This document shows, one piece after another, positions 52,424-60,666 of a stretch of 64,000 nucleotides of DNA. Both the position numbers and the translations under genes were made by a program. The DNA comes from Streptomyces sp. H27-H1. GTDB taxonomy: Bacteria > Actinomycetota > Actinomycetes > Streptomycetales > Streptomycetaceae. The notes beneath the pieces were generated by a model that was given only the letters and a program-made list of their open reading frames with translations, ran no database searches and had not been told where the DNA came from. Location of the stretch: contig NZ_JAPNLJ010000006.1 of assembly GCF_026627445.1 (NCBI RefSeq), forward strand, positions 1-64,000. The letters run 5' to 3'. Each line of letters opens with the position of its first letter. Within the stretch, counting starts at the first letter, position 1.

Positions 52424-54934
52424 ATGAGCGAGGCCGTGTCCAGACGCCGTGCGCTGCGCCTCCTCGGGGCGGTGGGTGTCGTGCTCGGCGCGGCCGGCTG
52501 CGTACCGGCGCCGCCGCCGGGCAGGCCGCCCGGCACGGAGCCCCGTAAGGCGGCCGCCGGACCCGTCGGCGCCGCCCGGGTCGACGCCCTGCTGGAACGG
52601 CTCACCCTGGAGGAGAAGACCGTCCTGCTGCACGGCGGCCCGGACCCGGACCCGCTCGGCCAGGCCGGCTACGTACCGGGCATCGCGCGCCTCGGCATCC
52701 CGGCGCTCCGCCTCGCCGACGGCCCGGCGGGCGTCCGCGTCGCCAAGCCCGCCACCGCGCTGCCCGCGCCGGTCCTGCTCGCCTGCGCCTTCGACCCGGG
52801 GCTCGCCCGCGAGTACGGCCGGGTCATCGGCCGCGAGGGCCGCGCGCTCGGCGTCGACGTCCTCCTCTCGCCGATGGCCAACCTCATCCGCACCCCCTAC
52901 GCCGGGCGGAACTTCGAGACGTTCTCGGAGGATCCGAAGCTGACGGCCGATCTGGTGGCCGAGGTCGTCCGGGGCATCCAGGACGAGGGCCTCATCGCCA
53001 CCGTCAAGCACTTCGCGCTCAACAACCAGGAGAAGGGCCGCGACACCGTCGACGTGATCGCCGCCGAACGGACCCTCCACGAGACCGAGCTACGGGGCTT
53101 CGAAGCCGCCGTGGCCGCCGGGGCCGGCGCCGTCATGGGTGCCTACAACAAGGTCAACGGGGTCTACGCCTGCGAGAGCCGCCCGCTCCTGGACGAACTG
53201 CTCCGCGGGCGCTGGGGGTTCGACGGCTGGGTGATGTCGGACTGGGAAGCCACCCACAGCACCGTCGCCTCGATCGGTGCCGGCCTCGACATGGAGATGC
53301 CCGCGGGCACCCACTACGGCGCCCCGCTACGGGAGGCGGTGCGCGGCGGCTCCGTCCCCGAGAGCACCGTGGACCTCGCGGTACGCCGGATCCTGACCAC
53401 CATGGACCGCTTCGGACTGCTCGGCGGGCACCCCGCCGCCCGGCCCGCCCGGGACGCCGCCGCCGGGGCCCGCACCGCCCGGCAGGTCGCCGCCGCCGGA
53501 GCGGTCCTGCTGCGCAACGAGCGTGCCGCCCTGCCGCTGACGGGGCCCGCCGCCCGCTCCATCGCCGTGATCGGCCCCACCGGGCGGACTCCCTTCGTCA
53601 GCGGCGGCGGCAGGGCCCACGTGATTCCGGACGCGGCCGCCGCCCCGCTCGAGGAGATCCGGCGGCGGGCCGGCAGCGGCTCCACGGTGGCCTACGCGCT
53701 CGGCGAGGACATCTACGGGCGCCCACTGCCGGCGAAACTGCTGACACCCGCCACCGGCCTCGACGACCGGGCGGTGGCCCCCGGGAGCACCTGGAGCTTC
53801 GAGGGGACCTTCCGGCTGGCCGCCGACGACGAATGGACCCTGCTCGTCCACTACACCGGGCAGCGGCCGGCCGTCCGCCTCGACGGGGAGGAACTCTTCC
53901 CCGTACGGCAGGGCGTGGCCGAGCAGTTCGCCGGCGGACTGCTCGGCGCCGCGCCCGACGGCCTCACCGTGCGCCGCCGCACCCTGGCGCTCAAGGCTGG
54001 CGAACACCGGCTCGCCGTCACCGCCGAGGGTGGGCCGAAGGGGCAGCGGCTGCGGCTGCGGCACACCACCAAGGCGACCCGGACCGCCGACCTCGCCGAG
54101 GCCGTCAAGGCGGCCAAGGCGGCCCGCAGCGTGGTGCTCTTCGCCTACGAGGACGCCACCGAGGGCACCGACCGCACCTCGCTGGGGCTCCCGGGCGGCC
54201 AGGCCGCGCTGATCGAGGCGGTCGCCGCCGCCAACCCGCGTACCACGGTGGTGCTCAACACCTCCTCCAGTACGACGATGCCCTGGCTCCCACGGACCGC
54301 GGCGGTCCTCCAGATGTACTACCCGGGGCAGGAGGGCGCGGCCGCCACCGCGGACGTGCTCTTCGGCGACGTGGATCCGGGCGGCCGCCTCACCCAGACC
54401 TTCCCGGCCGACGAGCGCGTGACCGCGGTCGGCGGCGACATGGTGCGCTACCCGGGGGTGGGCGGCCGGCAGGAGTACTCCGAGGGCGTCCACGTGGGCC
54501 ACCGCTGGTACGACGCGCAGCGGGCGGCGCCGCTGTTCGCCTTCGGGCACGGGCTCTCCTACACGACCTGGGAGTACGAGAAGCTGACGGTGCGGCCGGG
54601 CGGCGCGCACGGGAAGCACGGCGGGCTGCGCGTGGAGTTCACCGTCCGCAACACCGGACGCCGCAAGGGCACCGAGGTCGCGCAGGTCTACGTCGGCCCG
54701 TCCCCGGACCTGAAACTGGACCAGCCGGTGCGGGCGCTGGCCGGCTACCGGCGCCTGACCCTCGCCCCCGGGCAGGCGCAGCGGATCGTCCTGGACATCG
54801 ACGCGCGCACGCTGTCGTCCTGGGACCCGGAGCGGGACGCGTGGGTCGTGGGAACGGGCCGGCGCGAGGTGTTCGCGGGCCGGTCCTCGCGCGAACTGCC
54901 GCTGCGGGCAAAGGCTGTGGTGGCGACCGGATAG
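52424..54934 (+). CDS. Secreted glycoside hydrolase family 3 (beta-glucosidase-like) lipoprotein
   Basis: An 836-aa GH3 enzyme. The N-terminus has a twin-arginine motif (SRRRALRLLGAVG) and lipobox LGAAGC (C26), so it is exported and probably lipid-anchored. The GH3 N-terminal barrel follows (DGPAGVRVA, KHFALNNQEKGRD), with catalytic nucleophile D273 in VMSDWEATHS. A PA14-like carbohydrate-binding insert (about 465-545; GTFRLAADDEWTLLVHYTG) splits the second domain, and a fibronectin III-like domain ends the protein (FTVRNTGRRKGTEVAQVYVG). ATG 52424 has gggag; an in-frame ATG at 52400 is possible. It cleaves beta-glucosides or related glycans. Confidence 0.95.
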   Translation: MSEAVSRRRALRLLGAVGVVLGAAGCVPAPPPGRPPGTEPRKAAAGPVGAARVDALLERLTLEEKTVLLHGGPDPDPLGQAGYVPGIARLGIPALRLADGPAGVRVAKPATALPAPVLLACAFDPGLAREYGRVIGREGRALGVDVLLSPMANLIRTPYAGRNFETFSEDPKLTADLVAEVVRGIQDEGLIATVKHFALNNQEKGRDTVDVIAAERTLHETELRGFEAAVAAGAGAVMGAYNKVNGVYACESRPLLDELLRGRWGFDGWVMSDWEATHSTVASIGAGLDMEMPAGTHYGAPLREAVRGGSVPESTVDLAVRRILTTMDRFGLLGGHPAARPARDAAAGARTARQVAAAGAVLLRNERAALPLTGPAARSIAVIGPTGRTPFVSGGGRAHVIPDAAAAPLEEIRRRAGSGSTVAYALGEDIYGRPLPAKLLTPATGLDDRAVAPGSTWSFEGTFRLAADDEWTLLVHYTGQRPAVRLDGEELFPVRQGVAEQFAGGLLGAAPDGLTVRRRTLALKAGEHRLAVTAEGGPKGQRLRLRHTTKATRTADLAEAVKAAKAARSVVLFAYEDATEGTDRTSLGLPGGQAALIEAVAAANPRTTVVLNTSSSTTMPWLPRTAAVLQMYYPGQEGAAATADVLFGDVDPGGRLTQTFPADERVTAVGGDMVRYPGVGGRQEYSEGVHVGHRWYDAQRAAPLFAFGHGLSYTTWEYEKLTVRPGGAHGKHGGLRVEFTVRNTGRRKGTEVAQVYVGPSPDLKLDQPVRALAGYRRLTLAPGQAQRIVLDIDARTLSSWDPERDAWVVGTGRREVFAGRSSRELPLRAKAVVATG

Positions 54935-54994
54935 GCTGCCCGTTCGGCCTGCCACAAGGGGCGGGCCGAGCGGCTGACTCGGGAGGACGTACCG

Positions 54995-55735
54995 GTGCAC
55001 ATCCTGGAGGAATGGCTGGGGACGATTCCGGCGGTCAGCATCTACCTCCTGGTGGGGCTCGTCATCGGACTGGAGAGCCTCGGAATCCCGCTGCCGGGGG
55101 AGATCGTCCTGGTCAGCTCGGCGCTGCTGGCCTCGCAGCAGGGCCACATCGACCCCGTGGTGCTGGGCATCTGCGCGACCACCGGGGCGATCGTGGGCGA
55201 CTCGATCGGCTACGCGATCGGGCGCAAGGGCGGGAAGCCGATGCTGGAGCGGCTCGGACGCCGCTTCCCCAAGCACTTCGGGCCGGACCAGGTCGCCGTA
55301 GCGGAGCGCTCCTTCGAGAAGTGGGGCATGTGGGCCGTCTTCTTCGGGCGGTTCGTGGCACTGCTGCGGATCTTCGCCGGGCCGCTGGCGGGCGTACTGC
55401 ACATGCCCTACTGGCGGTTCCTGATCGCGAACGTCCTCGGGGGGATCCTGTGGGCGGGCGGTACGACGGCCGTCATCTACTCGATCGGGATCGTCGCCGA
55501 GCCGTGGCTGAAGGGGTTCTCGTGGGTGGCCCTGGCACTGGCGCTGCTCTTCGGGCTCGCCGTGACCGTGGTGGTGCGCGGACGCATGAAGAAGGCGGCG
55601 GCAGCGGCGTCGGACGAGACCGCTCCGGGCTCGGCCAAGGCCGAGACCGCTCCTGGCGCGGCCCCGGACGTGACCGCTGAGGCGGCCCCCGTGCCGGGGC
55701 AGGCTTCGGCCGCTCCGACCGTGCGCGCCGACTGA
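54995..55735 (+). CDS. DedA family membrane protein
   Basis: A 246-aa DedA protein with about five helices. ESLGIPLPGEIVLVSSALLAS, GAIVGDSIGYAIGRKGGKPML (glycine-rich re-entrant loop) and FGRFVALLRIFAGPLAGVLHMPYWRFLIANVLGG are family motifs; the conserved R in FGRFVALLRIFAG is present. DedA proteins translocate undecaprenyl phosphate or phospholipids. The C-terminal about 45 residues are Ala/Glu/Thr-rich and probably disordered. Downstream of the GH3 gene by 60 bases. Confidence 0.92.
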   Translation: MHILEEWLGTIPAVSIYLLVGLVIGLESLGIPLPGEIVLVSSALLASQQGHIDPVVLGICATTGAIVGDSIGYAIGRKGGKPMLERLGRRFPKHFGPDQVAVAERSFEKWGMWAVFFGRFVALLRIFAGPLAGVLHMPYWRFLIANVLGGILWAGGTTAVIYSIGIVAEPWLKGFSWVALALALLFGLAVTVVVRGRMKKAAAAASDETAPGSAKAETAPGAAPDVTAEAAPVPGQASAAPTVRAD

Positions 55736-55745
55736 GGGGCTCGCC

Positions 55746-55772
55746 CCCTGCCCGGCCCGAGGGCGGGCAGGG
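55746..55772. terminator. Hairpin terminator between dedA and the carbonic anhydrase-like gene
   Basis: ccctgcccg pairs with cgggcaggg around a nine-base loop, between convergent genes. Confidence 0.7.
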
Positions 55773-55791
55773 AAGCGACGGGCAGCGCCCG

Positions 55792-56337
55792 TTACGCGTC
55801 CGGAGTCACCGAGGCGCGGTGCTGCCCGGCCAGTTCGGTGTACATGAGGGCGTTGACCTTGAGGCCCTCGCGCTCCTCCGCGGTCAGTGCGCGCCGCACC
55901 TTCGCCGGGACGCCCGCGACCAGCGAACCGGGCGGGACGACCATCCCCTGCGGGACCAGGGCCTGGGCGGCCACCAGTGACCCGGCGCCGATCACCGCGC
56001 CGTTGAGGATCGTCGCGCCCATCCCGATCAGACAGTCGTCCTCGACCGTGCAGCCGTGCACGACGGCGTTGTGGCCGATGGAGACGCGCTCGCCGATGGA
56101 GACCGGGAAACCGGGGTCCACGTGCACGGTGCAGTTGTCCTGCACGTTGCTGTCGGCGCCGAGCGTGATCGGACCGCAGTCCGCGCGGAGCACCGCCGAA
56201 TACCAGATGCTCGCGCCCGCGCCCAGGGTTACGTCCCCGATCACCACTGAGGTGGGAGCGGTGAACGCCGTGGGGTCGATCACGGGGTTCTTCCCGCCGA
56301 CACCCGCCACGAGTGCCTGGGCCGCCTGCTGCGTCAT
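55792..56337 (-). CDS. Gamma-carbonic anhydrase family protein
   Basis: A 181-aa left-handed beta-helix protein of the gamma-carbonic anhydrase/YrdA family, hexapeptide repeats from about residue 15 to 145. Metal-ligand histidines are expected in TVHVDPGF and SIGHNAVVHGC, which are present. In actinobacteria these proteins may bind zinc or iron and have little or unclear carbonic anhydrase activity. ATG 56337 follows gaggaagag. Convergent to dedA. Confidence 0.88.
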   Translation of the reverse strand: MTQQAAQALVAGVGGKNPVIDPTAFTAPTSVVIGDVTLGAGASIWYSAVLRADCGPITLGADSNVQDNCTVHVDPGFPVSIGERVSIGHNAVVHGCTVEDDCLIGMGATILNGAVIGAGSLVAAQALVPQGMVVPPGSLVAGVPAKVRRALTAEEREGLKVNALMYTELAGQHRASVTPDA

Positions 56338-56463
56338 GTGTTCTCTTCCTCTTCCGGTACGTCTTGTCGCGCTACGGGCACCGTAGGGCACGCCGTCCGC
56401 GGCCCCGAGGATGGGGTGAAGATCACGGCGCGGTCCGGGCTCCCGGCGCGCTACGGTGACCCG

Positions 56464-57204
56464 GTGGCGAAGAACCAGAACACGTTCTCATCCCTGACGG
56501 CGCTGCGCCGCCGGCTCGCCGGGCGCGCCGTCCACGCCGGCTGGCGCTGGATGCAGCGGGCCGGCGCGGTCACCGCGCAGGCCCCGGGCGGGCTGCGCTT
56601 CGGTGCGATCGGCCACGGCACGCGGCTCGCCTTCCCGCAGGGCACCGTCTTCGGCGAGCCCTGGATCAGGCTCGGCGACCACTGCATCATCGGGGAACAG
56701 GTCACGCTCACCGCCGGGATGATGCCGGACCTCGACCTGGGCGCGGAACCGATGCTGGTCCTCGGCAACGGTGTGGTCATCGGCCGGGACAGCCACGTCA
56801 TCGCCGACACCAGGATCACGATCGGCAACGACACCTTCTGCGGTCCCGGGGTCTACATCACCTCCACCAACCACAGCTACGACGACCCGCACCAGCCCGT
56901 CGGCAAGCAGTGGCCGCGCAGCGCCCCGGTGGAGATCGGCCCGGGCTGCTGGCTGGGAACCGGCGCGGTGATCCTGCCCGGGGCGCGGCTGGGCCGCAAC
57001 GTCGTGGTGGCGGCGGGGGCCGTCGTACGGGGCGAAGTGCCGGACCACGCCGTGGTGGCGGGGGCGCCGGCGCGGATAGTGCGCCGCTGGGACCCCGAGA
57101 CGGGCTGGCAGCCGCCGCTGCGCACGCCGGCGCCGGTGCCGATCCCCGACGGGGTGACGCCGGAGCAGCTGCGCGCACTGGCCGGCCTGGCGGAGACGGA
57201 GTGA
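56464..57204 (+). CDS. Hexapeptide-repeat acyltransferase
   Basis: A 246-aa left-handed beta-helix protein of the maltose/galactoside O-acetyltransferase type: IRLGDHCIIGEQVTLTAGMMPDLD, NGVVIGRDSHVIADTRITIGNDTFCGPGVYITSTNHSYDDPHQP and PVEIGPGCWLGTGAVILPGARLGRNVVVAAGAVVRGEVPDHAVVAGAPARIVR. The H of TNHSY is the usual catalytic His. Its start is divergent from the carbonic anhydrase-like gene (126 bases apart). GTG 56464 appears leaderless, with TACGGT at 56452. The sugar substrate is unknown. Confidence 0.88.
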   Translation: MAKNQNTFSSLTALRRRLAGRAVHAGWRWMQRAGAVTAQAPGGLRFGAIGHGTRLAFPQGTVFGEPWIRLGDHCIIGEQVTLTAGMMPDLDLGAEPMLVLGNGVVIGRDSHVIADTRITIGNDTFCGPGVYITSTNHSYDDPHQPVGKQWPRSAPVEIGPGCWLGTGAVILPGARLGRNVVVAAGAVVRGEVPDHAVVAGAPARIVRRWDPETGWQPPLRTPAPVPIPDGVTPEQLRALAGLAETE

Positions 57205-57283
57205 ACGCCGCGGGCGGCGGCGTGCCCTGCGGGGCGGGCGCTGCTCGAAGCGGCTCGCCCCTGCCTGGCCCGAAGGGCGCGCT

Positions 57284-58159
57284 CTAACCCGCCGCGAGGA
57301 GGACCGTGCCCGCCAGGGCCAGGCCCGCGCCCGCCGCCTGGACGGGGCGCAGGCGTTCCTTGAGAACGGCGAAGGCCGCCAGCGCGGTGATCACCGGGTA
57401 GAGCGAGGAGAGCACGGCGGCGATGGTGACCGGGCCGTGCTGGGCGGCGATGGAGTACGTGCCGTTCGCCGCGACGTCGGCGAGTCCGACGAAGGCGAGC
57501 GCCGGCAGCAGCCCCCACAGCAGCCGCAGCCGCAGGCCGCCCGCGTCCGCCGGGAGGGCCGGGAGGCCGCGCCGGGTCTGCACCCACAGGGCCGTCCCGC
57601 CGACGGCGACATTGGTGACGCGCTGGACGAACAGCGCCAGGAACAGGCCCGACAGGGTGGAGGAGGCGGAGGCGATCAGGGCCATCACCGCGCCGAAGCC
57701 GAAGGCCGCGACGAGGGTGAGGACCACGGCCCGCCGCTGTACGGGGGCGCCGCGCAGCTCCGGTCCGCCCGCGAGGACGATGCCCGCGACGGCCACCGCG
57801 ATCCCGGCGAACTGGCCGGCGCCGGGGCGTTCGCCCAGCAGCAGCCCGGCGGTCACCGGTACGACCACGCCGAGGGAGCCGAGCGGGGAGACCACGCCCA
57901 TCGGGCCGAGGGCGAGCGCCTTGTAGAAGCTGAGCATCGCGACCGGCCCCACCAGCCCGGCCTCCACGGCGAACCAGAGCTGCGGTCCGGCCTCCTGCCA
58001 GGCGCCGGTGCCCAGGACCACTGCGCCCAGCACGAGGACGGCGAGGACCTGGGAGGCCACGACCACGGTGAGGGCCGGTATCCGGCGGGTCAGCATCCCG
58101 CCGCCGAAGTCGGCGAGGCCCCACAGGACGGCGGTGGCCAGGGCGAACAGGGCGGTCAT
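57284..58159 (-). CDS. EamA (DMT superfamily) transporter 4
   Basis: A 291-aa exporter with two EamA repeats (LFALATAVLWGLADFGGGMLTRRIPALTVVVASQVLAVLVLG; VVSPLGSLGVVVPVTAGLLLGERPGAGQFAG; VLSSLYPVITALAAFAVLKERLRP). It is divergent from an XRE-cupin regulator gene, with 184 bases between starts holding repeated sequence that is likely the operator. This pair is a common module in actinobacteria, with the cupin sensing the exported compound. Confidence 0.88.
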   Translation of the reverse strand: MTALFALATAVLWGLADFGGGMLTRRIPALTVVVASQVLAVLVLGAVVLGTGAWQEAGPQLWFAVEAGLVGPVAMLSFYKALALGPMGVVSPLGSLGVVVPVTAGLLLGERPGAGQFAGIAVAVAGIVLAGGPELRGAPVQRRAVVLTLVAAFGFGAVMALIASASSTLSGLFLALFVQRVTNVAVGGTALWVQTRRGLPALPADAGGLRLRLLWGLLPALAFVGLADVAANGTYSIAAQHGPVTIAAVLSSLYPVITALAAFAVLKERLRPVQAAGAGLALAGTVLLAAG

Positions 58160-58343
58160 GGCAGGCCTCGCAGTACAGTGCGTTGAACGGTGGAGTACAT
58201 GGCGCGGTACGCCATGGGGCATGCCTCCGGGCGCTCCGCGGCACACGGTGGGTGCGCCCCGGGGAGCACCTCGGGGTACGACGCACGATAGTGCAGTCTG
58301 TTGAACCCTGTCATCCAAAATATTGGACGGAGTGGATGGAACG
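58160..58343. promoter_or_regulatory. Divergent promoter region with repeated half-sites
   Basis: Two near-identical 13-mers, cagtgcgttgaac (58176-58188) and cagtctgttgaac (58294-58306), lie near either end, and an inverted repeat tccaa-aata-ttgga (58314-58327) sits just before the regulator start. The middle is a GC-rich run with imperfect dyads (gtgcgccccggggagcacc area). The XRE-cupin protein probably binds one or more of these. Confidence 0.5.
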
Positions 58344-58925
58344 GTGTCGGATCTCGAACAGCTCACCCAGGCGCTCGGCCGCAACCTCAAGCGCTGGCGC
58401 GGAGAGCGCGGGTTCACCCTCGAGGCCCTCTCCGCCCGTGCGGGGGTGAGCCGGGGAATGATCATCCAGATCGAGCAGGCCCGTACGAACCCCAGCGTCG
58501 GCACGACCGTCAAACTGGCCGACGCGCTCGGCGTCAGCATCACCACCCTGCTGGACCACGACCGCGGTCCGCGGGTACAGGTGGTGCTCCCGGGACAGGG
58601 GGTGCGGATGTGGTCCACCGAAGGCGGCAGCGGCGCGAGCATGCTGCTCGGCGACGACCGGCGGGGGCCGGTGGAACTGTGGACCTACCGGCTGGAGCCC
58701 GGCGAGGGGACCGCCTCGGACCCGCATCCGCCGGGCACCTTCGAGATGCTGCACGTCACGGTGGGGGAGCTGACGCTGATGGTCGCCGACGAGGCGTACG
58801 CCGTACCGGCCGGCGGGGCCGTCTCCTTCGAGGCGGACGCCCCGCACGCCTACCGCAACGAGGGGGCCGTCCCCCTGGAGATGACGATGGCGGTCTCCAT
58901 CCCGCCGGTGACCGCCCACGCCTGA
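58344..58925 (+). CDS. XRE-family regulator with C-terminal cupin
   Basis: A 193-aa regulator. The HTH is at about residues 5-65 (TQALGRNLKRWRGERGFTLEALSARAGVSRGMIIQIEQARTNPSVGTTVKLADALGV) and the cupin at about 105-190 (PGTFEMLHVTVGELTLMVADEAYAVPAGGAVSFEADAPHAYRNEG). The cupin senses a small ligand. GTG 58344 with ggatgg upstream is used; TTG 58323 is possible. Divergent to EamA transporter 4, which it probably controls. Confidence 0.86.
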   Translation: MSDLEQLTQALGRNLKRWRGERGFTLEALSARAGVSRGMIIQIEQARTNPSVGTTVKLADALGVSITTLLDHDRGPRVQVVLPGQGVRMWSTEGGSGASMLLGDDRRGPVELWTYRLEPGEGTASDPHPPGTFEMLHVTVGELTLMVADEAYAVPAGGAVSFEADAPHAYRNEGAVPLEMTMAVSIPPVTAHA

Positions 58926-58948
58926 CCGGAGCGGGTCCCGGTGCGTGC

Positions 58949-59203
58949 TCAGCGCGGGCCGGCGACCCCCGGGCCGGCGACCCCCGGGCCGGCGCCCCGG
59001 CCCGCCTGCATGGCCGGCCCCCGCACCGGATGCGTCGCGACCAGGTCCCGGCAGACGGCCAGGAGGTTCCGCCGGTCGGCCGTGATCCAGTCCCGGTCCA
59101 GCGCCCAAGCCCCGCAACACCGGGTCCGGTTCGAAGGCGACGGCCAGCCCGACCTGCTCGAACACCTCCGAGTCGGAGGGGGGAATCGCGATGGCGAAGG
59201 AGC
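58949..59203 (-). pseudogene. Frameshifted gene remnant
   Basis: Reading on the minus strand, one frame gives IPPSDSEVFEQVGLAVAFEPD and continues to VLRGLGAG; about there the coding signal moves to another frame, giving ALDRDWITADRRNLLAVCRD then LVATHP, followed by a low-complexity AGPGVAGPGVAGP tail and a stop at 58949. Both segments look like one protein broken by a one-base indel near 59105. The 9-bp repeat gccggcgacccccgg near the end occurs about three times. No start is clear. I do not recognise the family. Confidence 0.55.
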
Positions 59204-59215
59204 TCCGGCGGCCCC

Positions 59216-59620
59216 TCAGAGGGCGGGGATCTCGATCGCCGGGCAACGGTCCATGACGATGTCCACTCCCGCCGCGCGGGTCCGGTCGAAGGCGGCCTCG
59301 TCGACCACGTTCAGCTGGAACCAGACGGCCTCGGCCCCCTTCGCGACGGCCTCGTCGGCCACCGGGCCCGCCAGGGTGCTGTTCACGAAGACGTCCACCA
59401 CGTCCACCTTGAACGGGATCGCCTCCAGAGAGGGGTACCCCTGCTCGCCGTGGACCGTCTCGGCCTTGGGGTGCACGGGGATCACGCGCTTGCCGTACCG
59501 CTGGAGGACCTCGGCCACCCGGTACGCGGCCCGGTCCCGGTTGTTGGACAGGCCGACCACGGCCCAGGTGTCGCCGAGCTCGGTGAGGATCTTGCGGATG
59601 GTTGCCGGATCGCCGTACAC
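59216..59620 (-). CDS. CoA-binding domain protein
   Basis: A 134-aa Rossmann-like CoA-binding protein (YccU type): YGDPATIRKILTELGDTWAVVGLSNNRDRAAYRVAEVLQRYGKRVIPVHPK, then NSTLAGPVADEAVAKGAEAVWFQLNVVDEAAFDRTRAAGVDIVMDRCPAIE. The glycine-rich region GLSNN is the nucleotide loop. GTG 59620 is preceded by aggagg. Such proteins bind CoA and have no known enzymatic role. It is divergent from the IMPACT-family gene. Confidence 0.88.
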   Translation of the reverse strand: MYGDPATIRKILTELGDTWAVVGLSNNRDRAAYRVAEVLQRYGKRVIPVHPKAETVHGEQGYPSLEAIPFKVDVVDVFVNSTLAGPVADEAVAKGAEAVWFQLNVVDEAAFDRTRAAGVDIVMDRCPAIEIPAL

Positions 59621-59704
59621 GTGTGCCGCCTCCTGCTGCTGTGTGTCTACTTCCAGGTCAATCAACCGAAAAGACGCATGTCGGATTCCCCGTAGGGTGG
59701 ACGG

Positions 59705-60331
59705 GTGAAGGCAGACCAGTACGTGACCGTGGCCCGTGAGGGTGTGCACGAGTCCGAGATCAACCGCTCGCGGTTCCTGTGCGCGCTCGCGCCCGCCGCC
59801 ACCGAGCGGGAGGCGCAGGAGTTCGTCGCCCGGATCCGCAAGGAGCACCCCACCGCCTCGCACAACTGCTTCGCCTACGTCATCGGCGCCGACGCCTCCG
59901 TCCAGAAGGCCAGCGACGACGGCGAGCCCGGCGGCACCGCCGGGGTACCGATGCTGCAGATGCTGACGCGCCGGGACATCCGCTACGCGGTCGCCGTCGT
60001 CACCCGCTACTACGGCGGCGTCAAGCTCGGCGCCGGCGGGCTCATCCGCGCCTACGGAGGGGTCGTCGGCGAGGCCCTCGACGTGCTCGGCACCGTCACC
60101 CGCCGCCGCTACCGGCTGGTCACCGTCACCGTCGACCACCAGCGGGCCGGCAAGACCGAGAACGACCTGCGCTCCACCGGGAGGAACGTGGTCGACGTGC
60201 GCTACGGGGCCGCCGTGGAGATCGAGGTCGCCCTGCCCGAGGCCGACCTGCCCGCCTTCGAGGCCTGGCTCGCCGACAGCACCGCCGGGAGCGCCACCCT
60301 CACGCCGGGCGGGGAGACGTACGCACCCTGA
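59705..60331 (+). CDS. YigZ/IMPACT family protein
   Basis: A 208-aa UPF0029/IMPACT-family protein: ESEINRSRFLCALAPAATEREAQEFVARIRKEHPTASHNCFAYVIG, SDDGEPGGTAGVPMLQML and AVVTRYYGGVKLGAGGLIRAYGGVVGEAL are the signature. The second domain (about 145-205) is the DUF1949-like alpha-beta region. The function is linked to translational control in eukaryotes and is uncertain in bacteria. GTG 59705. Confidence 0.93.
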   Translation: MKADQYVTVAREGVHESEINRSRFLCALAPAATEREAQEFVARIRKEHPTASHNCFAYVIGADASVQKASDDGEPGGTAGVPMLQMLTRRDIRYAVAVVTRYYGGVKLGAGGLIRAYGGVVGEALDVLGTVTRRRYRLVTVTVDHQRAGKTENDLRSTGRNVVDVRYGAAVEIEVALPEADLPAFEAWLADSTAGSATLTPGGETYAP

Positions 60332-60666
60332 GCATCCGGCCGAGGCCCCCGGCGCGGTGCGGCCGGTGCGGTGCGGCTGGTGCGGTGCCGGAGAAGCGGT
60401 AGCGCACGGCACCCGCAGCACGGGCCGGTGCCCTTCGCCTGCCGGAGCATCCCCGCCCTCGGCTGTCCCCGCGGTGGCCGGAGACTTGGCAATGGACCCA
60501 GCCGTCGGCACGGGAAAGGGGCGTCCCGGCGTCTCGTGGTCGCCGCAAGCGGCGAAGACCAGCCGTACTGCTGGACCCCAGGTAGCGGTGGGTCGGCGCG
60601 AAGCGCAGTCGCCCAGGGCTGCGCGGTGTGAAACCTGAAGGTGTTGTGGGAGCTCCCGTCAAACAA
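60332..60666. other. Intergenic region, 335 bases
   Basis: Very GC-rich. The beginning has simple ggtgcgg-type repeats (60350-60390). Open frames on the minus strand continue out of the IS element but are not convincing. It ends at the left inverted repeat of the IS element. Confidence 0.5.
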
